A stretch of 64,000 nucleotides of DNA. It comes from Blasia pusilla (taxonomy: Eukaryota; Marchantiophyta; Marchantiopsida; Blasiales). A program made the translations under genes and the position numbers. How positions within the stretch are numbered: position 1 is the first letter of the stretch; each line of letters begins with the position of its first letter. This document shows positions 33,621 through 42,330 of the stretch, piece by piece. The notes below the pieces were generated by a model that saw only the letters and a list, made by a program, of their open reading frames with translations, made no database searches and was not told the DNA's origin. The DNA lies in NCBI GenBank assembly GCA_050084515.1, contig CM114275.1:18352001-18416000 (forward strand), in the 5' to 3' direction.

Positions 33621-34900
33621 GATATTCATGATGATGCGTTGGTGTTGGAGTTCCTACGGACCAGTAGGGTGCCAGGCATAGTGAGTGCCAAGGAGCGAGA
33701 CTGTGTTCTTCAACGTGCTAAGAGGTATCAATTGGAGGGAACACATATTCTCCGTGTATGGGAGGATGGTAGAGTACGAGTAGTGCCGCATTTGGCTCAG
33801 AGAGAGCGCATTGTGCAACATGCCCATGAGGAGTTGGGACATTTTGGGGTAAAGCGTACGTATAGCTTACTCCTTGGTCAGTATTGGTGGCATGGCATGC
33901 ATACTCAGGTGCAGTAGTTAGTGTCACGTTGTATGGTTTGTGACTGGGTGAGGGCATCATTCAATGCCCCTACACCACAGTTACACCCCTTGCCTATTAT
34001 GGGATTGGTTTACCGTTGGAGTGTGGACTTTGCGGGGCCGTTACCGTTGACTATACGACATCATCAATATGTGTTGGTGATGGTGGAGCACTTCTCCAAG
34101 TGGATTGAGTTGGTGGCATTACCTGACAAGGCAAGTGAGGGAACGGCATATGCGTTTCTTGATAGAGTGCTTAGTCATTTTGGTGCACCAACTGAAGTGC
34201 TGACCGACCAGGGTATAGAGTTTCAGAGTGAGTTTCAGGTCTTGTGTGACAAGGCGTTGATTGATCATCGGACCACGTCTCGAGATCATCCAGAGGCGGA
34301 TGGTTTGGCTGAGCATGTGGTTCAGACGGTGAAGAGGGCATTGCGCAAGTATGGCCTACAGAAGGGGCATCTTGGAGACTGGGATATTCAGTTGCCATGG
34401 TTAGCCATGGGGTATAGGTTTAGTTGGCAAGCATCCTTGGCTTCCTTCTCACCTTATTTTCTGTTATACGGCCAAGATCGAGACTTACGAGCAGCAATTT
34501 GTCAGGAGTCTAGTGAGGTGGTGAACCTTGATGACCCAGAGATGTGGATGAGAGTGTGTTCTCAGCGGGTAGAGCTCTTTCGGAGAGTTATGCCAACAGC
34601 CTTTGAGAATCTTGCCATTGCTCAACAGAGGGATACGTTGCGGTATGCAACCATTCAGAGTGGAGGTTATCGACCATCGATTCGTAGGTTCCATGTGGGG
34701 GACTATGTCTATTTGCAACACATTGCACCGATAAGGTTGGATGTGACGGCAGGCCGCACTATTTTACGAGTGCGAGAGGTGTTAGCTTCTGGAGTTCTCA
34801 TGTTGCAGGATCGTGATGGAGTTGTTTGGAAGGAACATGTGCGTAATTGTGCGCCATGTCATCTTCCAAATGTGGATGGTACTGTTGACCCAAGCTTAGC
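33621..34900 (+). pseudogene. Integrase with intact HHCC and DDE residues
   Basis: The N-terminal zinc-binding domain is HAHEELGHFGVKRTY ... SRCMVCDW (HHCC), split by TAG at 33,915. The catalytic core has WSVDFAGPLP (Asp), EVLTDQGIEFQ (Asp) and HPEADGLAEHVVQTVKRAL (Glu), so the DDE triad is intact in this copy. The distal segment contains FENLAIAQQRDTLRYATIQSG, then an SH3-like region with FHVGDYVYLQ. Instead of a chromodomain, the frame continues into a PHD finger. The open frame from 33,921 to 34,988 is 356 codons, the longest in the element. Confidence 0.92.
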
Positions 34901-34913
34901 CATGATACGTGCT

Positions 34914-35063
34914 AGCTTGAGGTGCATGTTGTGTGGGTCTGCTGGTAACGCAGCCCGTATGTTGGTGTGTGATCGGTGTTCTAGGGATTGACACATGATG
35001 TGTTTGACTCCACGTATGGATGTTGTTCCTACTAGAAGGTGGGTTTGTCCTCGATGGACTTAG
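34914..35063 (+). pseudogene. C-terminal PHD finger fused to integrase
   Basis: Ligands fit the C4HC3 PHD pattern: CMLC (34,923-34,934), CDRC (34,968-34,979), then, after a TGA at 34,989 where PHD fingers usually have Trp, His at 34,992 and Cys at 35,001, followed by WVCPR and Trp in place of the last Cys (35,055). The frame ends at TAG 35,061. PHD fingers read the histone H3 tail, often H3K4 state. At this place chromoviruses carry a chromodomain, so a targeting role is a reasonable inference. Copy 2 ends in the related CMLCGSAHDA segment. The stop and the missing eighth ligand show that this copy is degraded. Confidence 0.78.
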
Positions 35064-35226
35064 GAGAGGTAGATGACTTGATCTTTGTATGATATGGATT
35101 ACAGATAGGCGACTAACGATGGGGCAACCTAGCACCCGGCCTTCTGATTCGTGCACCCAAGAATATATATCGCATGTAGTAGATGTATAGGGCTACCTTG
35201 GAGTTAGAGGGACCTAACCGCCACTT
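35064..35226 (+). other. 3' untranslated region of the element
   Basis: Noncoding segment between the polyprotein stop and the polypurine tract. TTGGAGTTAGAGGGACCTAA near its end is shared with copy 2 just before its polypurine tract, so this part is conserved between the two families. Confidence 0.6.
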
Positions 35227-35237
35227 AGGGGGGCGAG
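35227..35237 (+). promoter_or_regulatory. Polypurine tract
   Basis: AGGGGGGCGAG precedes the extra LTR-end block, comparable to AGGGGGGGGCGA in copy 2. Plus-strand DNA synthesis of gypsy elements is primed at such a tract, which normally abuts the 3' LTR. Here 107 bp separate it from the LTR start. Confidence 0.65.
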
Positions 35238-35342
35238 TTGTGGTACACTTGTGTTTGTGGATGCTCTCGTCTATGTTATGTATGTATGTGAGTATGGTAT
35301 GTCAACGATGTATGTTGTATGACGATGTGGACTCGCACGACA
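35237..35342 (+). repeat. Extra copy of the LTR 3' end, upstream of the 3' LTR
   Basis: GTTGTGGTACACTTGTG ... CTCGCACGACA is nearly identical to 35,713-35,818, the last 106 bp of the 3' LTR. It is followed by GC and the LTR start, giving the perfect palindrome GACAGCTGTC at 35,339-35,348. The block is absent from the 5' LTR. The join resembles an LTR-LTR circle junction. Confidence 0.85.
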
Positions 35343-35344
35343 GC

Positions 35345-35818
35345 TGTCATGACCATACGGATTATGTCGTAGACTGTAATGTGCTAGTAGAGGCCATACC
35401 TTATGTAGGGCCGTAGTGTCTAGGTAGAGATGCGGTTTCATACATAGGGTTGGGGGTTACTCAGTTGAGGGTGACTTTTCCAGTAGGGCCCGCTCTTAGG
35501 TTGGAGGATATAGTGTGGAGTGCACTCAAAGAACAGTTAGTTCTTTGAGTTGAGCGTGTTGCGTTGGGAGTTAGCCTTGGTAGTGAGTAGAGCTCTTGGC
35601 TATGGTGGTTCCCGCAAGCTTTGACCTGGATTCTCCCATCGTGGAGTGGGTTTGGCTTGATTGTATGTGATTCTATACGTGTTTTATGATAGTAGGTCTT
35701 TCATAGATTTCAGTTGTGGTACACTTGTGTTTGTGGATGCTCTCGTCTATGTTATGTATGTATGTGAGTATGGTATGTCAGCGATGTATGTTGTATGACG
35801 ATGTGGATTCGCACGACA
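35345..35818 (+). repeat. 3' LTR (474 bp)
   Basis: Runs from TGTCATGACC to CGCACGACA with short inverted termini (TGTCATG/CACGACA). Positions 35,345-35,712 match the 5' LTR; the rest matches the extra block before the LTR. It contains the hairpin CTCAAAGAAC-AGTTA-GTTCTTTGAG (35,525-35,549). It is followed by the AGTA target duplication. Confidence 0.9.
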
Positions 35819-35822
35819 AGTA

Positions 35823-36373
35823 ACTTGGTGCATGAGTTTGGAGATTTTTTTCCTATAGAGTTGTATGATTGTATTTTTGTGTGGTAGTGCATGGAAATGA
35901 TAAATTACTCATGTGCTTAGGAATTATGTTAAAAGGAGATACAAGGCATGTTTGGGTAGAGTGGCTAAATTTGGATAAGCACCTAGAACTCTTGGGCTTG
36001 CACTAGTGTCAACTAGGCAAGTTACTTTTTATTCAACTTAATCCATTCAATCACCATAACATGACACAAGGAAATTTCCATATATAAGGACCAAATATAA
36101 ACACAACAAGGAAAGGCCTCACAAAAGAAGACACTCTCTTTAGTGAAACATCTCACTTGGCTGTAGTAAGCATAAGTAGCATGTTGGCATCACCAACTAA
36201 TAAGGAAACTCAATATGCCACAAGTCGCATAAGAAATGAACATCCGTCAAATATTGTTACTCAATTAAGGGACGGATGACGTATATACATAGGTTATCTC
36301 TAGATCCAAGGTAGTATGTCTGTATGACCTTGTAAACTAGGAACTACAAAAAACCCCTCTAGTCCTAGATGTA
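35823..36373. other. Intergenic DNA, nothing recognised
   Basis: AT-rich sequence between the central element and a hAT MITE; no coding or RNA feature seen. Confidence 0.35.
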
Positions 36374-36381
36374 ATCATATC

Positions 36382-36731
36382 CATGGTTACATAAAAACAA
36401 ACAAGTCCATCCCTAGGACAAACATGGATGGAAAAGTTTGAACATATCCACGGACATGGATTGAAAAAGGTGAGGCCCACACTTTATAGTTCATGGTGAA
36501 AGGCAAGGCAAGGCAAGGCAAGGCAAGGCAAGGCAAGGGCACATGAGGCAATAAGAGGGGAGGGAATGGAGGTGGGAGGAGGAAGAAACGAGAAAGTGCG
36601 GATCACGAAGGCAAGTGGGGGGGATGAGAAAGAAGGGGAAGATGGGGCCGACATGGACAAGTTCTTCTATAAAAAAAAGGTAAGTCCATGGATATTTTTG
36701 CGCACACGGATTTTGTCCATATGCAACCTTG
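36382..36731. mobile_element. hAT-like MITE copy 2 (350 bp)
   Basis: Ends CATGGTTACA and TGCAACCTTG; flanks ATCATATC (36,374-36,381) and ATCATACC (36,732-36,739) agree in 7 of 8 bases as a target duplication. The interior aligns with the copies at 14.9 and 37.7 kb. It contains a GGCAA pentanucleotide expansion (about 36,501-36,538) absent from the others. Noncoding. Confidence 0.8.
36501..36538 (+). repeat. (GGCAA)n pentanucleotide microsatellite
   Basis: About seven perfect GGCAA units inside a MITE. The other MITE copies have only one or two units, so this is a local expansion. Confidence 0.9.
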
Positions 36732-36739
36732 ATCATACC

Positions 36740-37707
36740 CACGTCCACATAATCATGATAAGAAAGGAAATAGAACAATGAAATTTAAAGATCAACTAGA
36801 AAGATAGATGAGAGATATTACTCACTTAAAGATAAATATATCTAAAGAAAGGGGCTCTCGTATTTGAAGACCCAATAAATTGGACCACCATATGATTTTA
36901 TGAATAATATTGTACTCTAATTTTAGGGGCTATGTATGGTTTTTATTCATGATTGTATAATTAATTTTTCCAAATTTTGGTTGAGTTAGAAAGTACAAAA
37001 CATATCACTAGCCAACTCAACACAAACACCTAGACCCTTCATCATACCCAAGTTATGGATGTCAAATGCAAAGCAATCTTCATAGCTCCACGTGAATTGT
37101 TATATCCGCCTCCTCTCTACTTATCTTAATCTAAGACCAATTTACTGCTCCCAAGTGTTTCTCGTGGCATCCATATTATTAATAGGTAGAGAGGTAGGTT
37201 TCTAATATAATAAAAAACTCTAGAGAATTTTTTTTTAAATAATGTATTTTCATCTATCTAGAATAAAAAATGTCAAGCCTGTATATCCCTTTTTGGTAAC
37301 CAACAAAATAATAATCTTTTTGTTATGATCCATTGAACATGACAATAGGAGCTACTCTAATACTCTTGGAGCCCCCACATAAAGCCCATAACCTACAAAG
37401 AGTGATTTCAATGTGCAAATGGTTTGAAGAATCTAGATTAAAATTTGTCTCATAATATCATATATGGAGCATTGGTTTATATGTCAAACCATGATTTCAA
37501 TAAAGGGTGCACATCAACAAGGTGTGGGATAGAAAAAAAATCATCAAAGATGTTTTTGTGGTACCTCCCCCTTCATTTATACACCTTATTGACCATGTAC
37601 CTAAAGTGGGTACCTCGACAATGCTTCCTTTCTCCTCTACAAAGGCACTTGTTGAAGGAGAATTCAAGAATGATATCATAATCCAATCCTACACATGATT
37701 GAACTCC
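36740..37707. other. Intergenic DNA, nothing recognised
   Basis: AT-rich. Frames near 37.45-37.7 kb on both strands overlap and lack motifs. Confidence 0.35.
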
Positions 37708-37715
37708 TTAAGGAC

Positions 37716-38035
37716 CATGGTTGCATAAAATCCGACAAGTCCGTCCCTAGGGCAAACATGGACGCACAAGTGCAGAGAAGTAGCATGGAGCCCACACTTA
37801 TAGCTCGTGGTGGAAGACAAGGCCGGGCAGGTGGGGCAATAAGGGAAGGAGTGGAGGTGGGAGAAATGAAGAAATGGGAAAATGCAAAACATGGAGGCAA
37901 GTGGGGTGGGGTGGGGTGGGGGTGGAGAAAGAAGAGGGAGGTGAGGTCCATATGGATAAATCCTTCCAGAAGAGAGGCGTAAGTCCAGAGACATGCACAT
38001 GTGTGCGGACACAGACTTTTTCATTTGCAACCTTG
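37716..38035. mobile_element. hAT-like MITE copy 3 (320 bp) with perfect 8-bp TSD
   Basis: Ends CATGGTTGCA and TGCAACCTTG, flanked by TTAAGGAC at 37,708-37,715 and again at 38,036-38,043. The interior (GTGGAGGTGGGAG, AAGTCC, GGACACAGACTTT) matches copies 1 and 2. Open frames on both strands across it are by-products of stop-poor G-rich sequence. Confidence 0.85.
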
Positions 38036-38043
38036 TTAAGGAC

Positions 38044-38890
38044 CCCCAAGGGATTTGTTTTGTCCCCCACGAGAGTTTATTTTGTAACAAGTTGAGCAAT
38101 ACATAAACAAAAGTGTTTGAAATTGGGGAAAAATGCTCCTGAGGAAATTTTCAATTTTGTTCAAAAATTTTGGGAATGCATGGATAACGTAGAAATGGCT
38201 CCCTTGTGCTCGTAGCTACAATCTTGTTGTGACCTCTAGGATTTACTTGAAAACGACATCGGGATTGAAGTTAATCTCTCGAGCTAATTGGTTTATTTGC
38301 CCCAAAGGCCCGAAGGCTCGAATGGATTTACGATTTCCGCGCACGAGCACAAGAGGTAGAGGGCTTGGCGGGAACTCTTACGTTCAAGCTAGAGTCAGAG
38401 TAGCCTTGGCTATTCCGTACTCCACGGGTCTACAAGTTTTCCTTGTCAAGAATATCCTCCTATGCGATCTCCTAGCCAACTTTATCAAATACATCATGAA
38501 GGAAGTTATTCATAACATCCTCCTCCTCCTTATCCAATATGGACATATCCACAAGATGTGCTAGATGCACATTTCTGGTCGATACTAGAAACAAAAATAG
38601 AATTGATAAGGCTATTATTGTTAGTTCTTCTCTTCTATACGAAAATAAACACGATTTTGAGCTCTGAAAGTGCATTGAATTTCAATAAACAAATGAAGAA
38701 AGGAAGACGATGAGATGGGATTCATTTGGAGCTAGTTCTTTCTCTATTCAGTTGCGAGCTTTCCCTAATCCTCGCATTCTTCTCTCCTTTTGCTGGTTGC
38801 TCTCAATTTATTTTGTAAATATGACCGTTGGGAACCCTCCCCTTTCCAATATCCGAATGCAGTCTCTCATTTTGAAATGGAATTGACTTC
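38044..38890. other. Intergenic DNA, nothing recognised
   Basis: Short frames only (for example plus 38,229-38,564) without motifs. No RNA gene seen. Confidence 0.35.
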
Positions 38891-38894
38891 TCTT

Positions 38895-39310
38895 TGGCAA
38901 GTGGTTTGACACGTCCTCCTACCCGAAACTCTACTACTAGTGTTCCCGTGCATAACATATACAAGGTCAAGAATGGAGAGTATAAAAAAAATCCCAAAAG
39001 AAAATTGAAAAGCTCCAAGGGGTTTGACATGTCCTCCTCCCGAGTACCCCAATACTAACATATCCATACATGGCATATAAAAGGGCACTGAGGAGTAGAG
39101 GGATTGAAAACATAGATAACCTAGCATAGGGCTGGTCCATTCCCAAAGGAAAAGTCCATAGTAGAAAGGCTTGACAAGTCCTACTGCCCGCGACCCTGCA
39201 TGGCTTATAACACATGTCATTGAATACAAAAGGCCATGGGTAACCTTGAACTCCATCCCACAAGAAAAGCACAGGCTCCAAAGGCTTTGACACGTCCTAT
39301 TACCCACAAC
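38895..39310. repeat. Degenerate tandem repeat, ~115-145-bp units
   Basis: The word GGTTTGACACGTCCTCCTACCC or a close variant recurs at about 38,904, 39,020, 39,166 and 39,282, each followed by a CATGGCATATAA- or CATGTCA-like word. The minus-strand frame 39,373-38,867 (168 codons) is an in-phase translation of these units and shows no known domain. I treat it as a repeat and not a gene. Confidence 0.55.
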
Positions 39311-40805
39311 CCTAATACAAGAAGATCCGTGCATGTCAGATAAAAATGCGAAGGAAGTCACATAAAAGCCCATGGAAGATTATAACAAGGCTTCAAAGCG
39401 TGGACACTTGGAAGATCCTCCATTCCAAAAGCAAAGGACACGGGACATCGAATAATATAATACAAACATACGATTTATATGACCTTTTAAAAAGAAACTC
39501 GCACATCATCTTATAATCTTATAATACATACGAGATCCACTCTAGACGCGACGCTGGAGACGGGAACCCCACAGCGAGGTCTTGGAACACCCCCCCACCC
39601 TATCCATGACCTCGAACTCCTCCTTCTCTCATGAGAGTAGTAGGTCTTCGCACCCACCGGCTACAAGGAGGAGGAAGCGAAATGGTTAAGAGCGATCTAG
39701 GGTATGTAAGAGGGGGCGGTTTTCTACGTAGTCTCATATACGCCAATGGACCGGTATGGTGCACCTTTGACCTTCACCAAATCCATAGGCTTTTAATGGG
39801 TTTTTTTTTTCTTTCTTTCTTTTTCCTCCTTCTCCCAAGGCACATCGTCATCACCACAACTCTCAACTCTCGTTCTAGGGAGGACGCATCCTAAGAGCCT
39901 ACCAACCCAGCTATGGTCCTCGTTCAAGTGGAATAAAACGAGTAGTCAACATGGGACGAGCATTCCCAAATCCCAGTGGACCTCTCGTACTATGGTGTGA
40001 AGAAGCCCATATGGCAAGACGAGATTCCAGATTCTTTTTTTTCATCTTATACCTAGTCTTCCGAAAGGAAAATACATTCCACAATCATTTGCACTCTTCC
40101 AAATAAGGCAACAGGCAGTCGAAAATAGGAGGAAATCGTATTTCATTTATTTCTGCCATGTCCAAGTACTTTCCCACTTTTGTCGTCCATGTTTAATATT
40201 CTCTTTCCATGTTGGTGCATTTTTATACTTCAATGATTGTCATAAAATTTTTCAATATGGGCCTATCCTCCCACGCACTTACATCGTCTCGCCGTTCTAG
40301 AGAATCTGCATACATCATACTTCGTAAGACACCCCCTCGTGCCCCATTTTCCACATGTATTTGTGTCGTATCTCGTCACTGTTTTCTTTTCTCCTCCCTT
40401 CCCTCTACGTATAGTGAGTTTCTTTCCCCCCACCTCCATTTTCGCTCCCCCCTCTCCATTTCCGGGTTCCGTTTTTCCCGGGCCAAGTCGAAGTCCATCT
40501 GAACTACCTTCATTTAGCCACGACTCAGGGCTTCCGATGGGGGGGGAGCGGGAAAGATCTCCAGCACAACTACTGCATCCCCAGGCGTCCCGGGACTTCC
40601 GTGCTGGAGACGCGGTAGACCGCAGTACAGTGTACCCCGAACTTAGAACTTAGCCTAACTAATCATGGGACACACGAGTGTTCCAGAGATTTCACCGTTT
40701 GACATGGGCGTCGTCATTGAAAGTGGAGGATTTTGTGGTTCAGAAAACTAGTAGTTCTCTTTCTTTTTTATCACCCTTTTTTCTTTTCTTTGCCTTTTTC
40801 TCTCT
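39311..40805. other. Intergenic DNA with moderately GC-rich patches
   Basis: Contains a (TTTC)n/poly-T patch near 39.80 kb and pyrimidine-rich sequence at 40.38-40.5 kb. Overlapping frames at 40.2-40.65 kb have no motifs. I looked for rRNA or tRNA similarity in the GC-rich parts and could support none. Confidence 0.35.
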
Positions 40806-40810
40806 TTTAA

Positions 40811-41250
40811 TTAGATGAAACTAGATTATTTGAAGCCACATGTAGGTGTTGTGAGTGGAGGTCATAGGGAAAGAGAGATGTTTGTAGGCGGCAATAATAT
40901 CGAGTGGCTGGTTGAGATTAATTTACTTAGATGAAACTAGATTATTTGAAGCAACAGGTAGGTGTTGTAAGTGGAGGTCATAGGGAAAAAGGGTGTTAAA
41001 TAGAGAGATGTTTTTCGTCGGGAACCTATGATTAATAATAGAGAGATGTTCGTCGGTGGGAACCTATGATTAATAATAATATCGAGTGGCTGGTTGAGAT
41101 TAATTTAATTAGATGAAACTAGATTATTTGAAGCCACAGGTAGGTGTCGTAAGTGGAGATCGTAGGGAAAAAGGGGTGTTAAATAGAGAGATGTTTTTCG
41201 TTGGGAACCTATGATTAATAATAATATCGAGAGGCCGGTTGAAATTAATA
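40811..41250 (+). repeat. Three-unit tandem repeat
   Basis: Units start with TTAGATGAAACTAGATTATT at 40,811, 40,927 and 41,109 and end with GAGTGGCTGGTTGAGATTAAT-like sequence. The second unit (182 bp) contains an internal duplication of AGAGAGATGTT...GGGAACCTATGATTAATAAT (about 41,002-41,075). Units two and three are the more similar pair. No coding potential. Confidence 0.75.
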
Positions 41251-42330
41251 CGATTCAAAAATGTCCCGACGATCTGAAAGTGTCCTTTGATTGGTACAAA
41301 CGAAAGAAAAAAATATTACCCATCGGCATTGCCTCATAAAATTGGTCCCATTCATTTTTACATGGAGTCCCAAAGGGGATTTTGACGTTTAGCGTCTTCG
41401 CATCTTATAGCATCTTTACACCGAAGGTTTTTCAGAACGTTTCGTTGACATGATTCATTCTAGCGTGAAAAATAGTTCAAAGAGGGCGTTATATCTTAAG
41501 CACGGGCACCTTACCAGTGTACTTTAAAATAATGTATGATGTTTTTCAACCTTAGATATTGATATATGTTACCCCACTTTTCGACCCTAGTGGAGGAAGG
41601 ACAATAATTCGAGGGGGAAAAAAAAGGAAAATTAAGAACTCCGGAACCTCCCGTACGTAATTTATCTTGTATTTTATATTTTATCTTATTTGTTAGGAAA
41701 AACCCGTGAAAGGAAAGTAAATAAAGGAATCCCCTCCGGTTCTTCCGTTCCGTTGCGCCGGTAAGTGGGGTTGGAGGAAGCTGAAGTTGAAGCTGCCGAA
41801 CTTGGAAGTCCAGCCAGAGCCGAGTCCAGAGTCCAGAGCCCAGCAAGGACTCCACGACAGCAAGGGCAAGCACGAGAAGAAGAATCTGGCGAATGTAGAC
41901 AAGCATGGACGCGGACACGTGTTGCATTCAACCTACTCGCTGTTGTCCTCCAGCTTTGTTGCTGATAAAAGCAACTCCCTGGAGCCAATGAGGGCTTTTC
42001 ACGACAGAGTTCACCTCGCTAGCCGTCAGTTTCTAGAATATAAAGAATATAAAGACTTTTCAATAATATCGAACACGTGGTTGGGCACGGGGAAAATACA
42101 ACACGCCCACCAAGAAAGAGGAGGAGGAGGAGCAAAAAGCATATAGTGTTTCTTCATGGGGACGCACACCGGTTACCTTCCTCTCCGTCCCTCGTTCCGC
42201 CCTTCCCTCTGCGTCGCGCTCCCTTGCACTTCCCGCCGCGTAACTTACTCGCCCAATCTCGCCGGTCTGCCGTTGCCGCCTTTGCGTCATGGCACGTAAA
42301 CCACGGCTTTTTTAAATGAGCCATTCTCAT
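41251..42330. other. GC-richer island, possible promoter/first exon
   Basis: Between about 41.7 and 42.3 kb the G+C content rises, with CpG-containing sequence and frames open on both strands. A pyrimidine-rich run at 42.18-42.25 kb resembles a plant 5' leader, and candidate donor sites follow downstream. No frame shows a known domain and no downstream exons were recognised. It could be the 5' end of a non-coding transcript or of a plus-strand gene I cannot see. Confidence 0.3.

Larger units (their letters stand above)
26366..35818 (+). mobile_element. Ty3/gypsy with DNA methyltransferase and PHD (copy 1)
   Basis: A 9.45-kb element bounded by TGTCATGACC at 26,366 and CGCACGACA at 35,818, with AGTA on both sides (26,362-26,365 and 35,819-35,822) as a 4-bp target duplication. 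The same LTR occurs as a solo copy at 63.3 kb. Internal order is gag with two zinc knuckles, protease, cytosine-C5 methyltransferase, RT, RNase H, integrase, PHD finger. The pol domain order is that of Ty3/gypsy; the methyltransferase between protease and RT is not standard. The ORF is interrupted by about eleven stops, all TAG or TGA, and at least three frameshifts, so this copy cannot make a full polyprotein. The 5' LTR lacks ~106 bp that are instead found duplicated around the 3' LTR. Confidence 0.92.

Noticed and set aside
35237-35818. Alternative LTR definition starting at the polypurine tract
   Set aside because: An LTR of TGTGG...GATTTCA fits reverse-transcription rules, but the 4-bp duplications of both copy 1 and the solo LTR fix the integrated ends at TGTCATGACC and CGCACGACA.
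38867-39373. 168-codon minus-strand ORF
   Set aside because: It is an in-frame reading of a degenerate ~115-145-bp tandem repeat; no domain, and the repeat units themselves explain the internal similarity.
39540-40660. Possible rRNA or organelle-derived fragment
   Set aside because: GC-rich patches suggested it, but I could not align any stretch to a conserved rRNA or tRNA segment.
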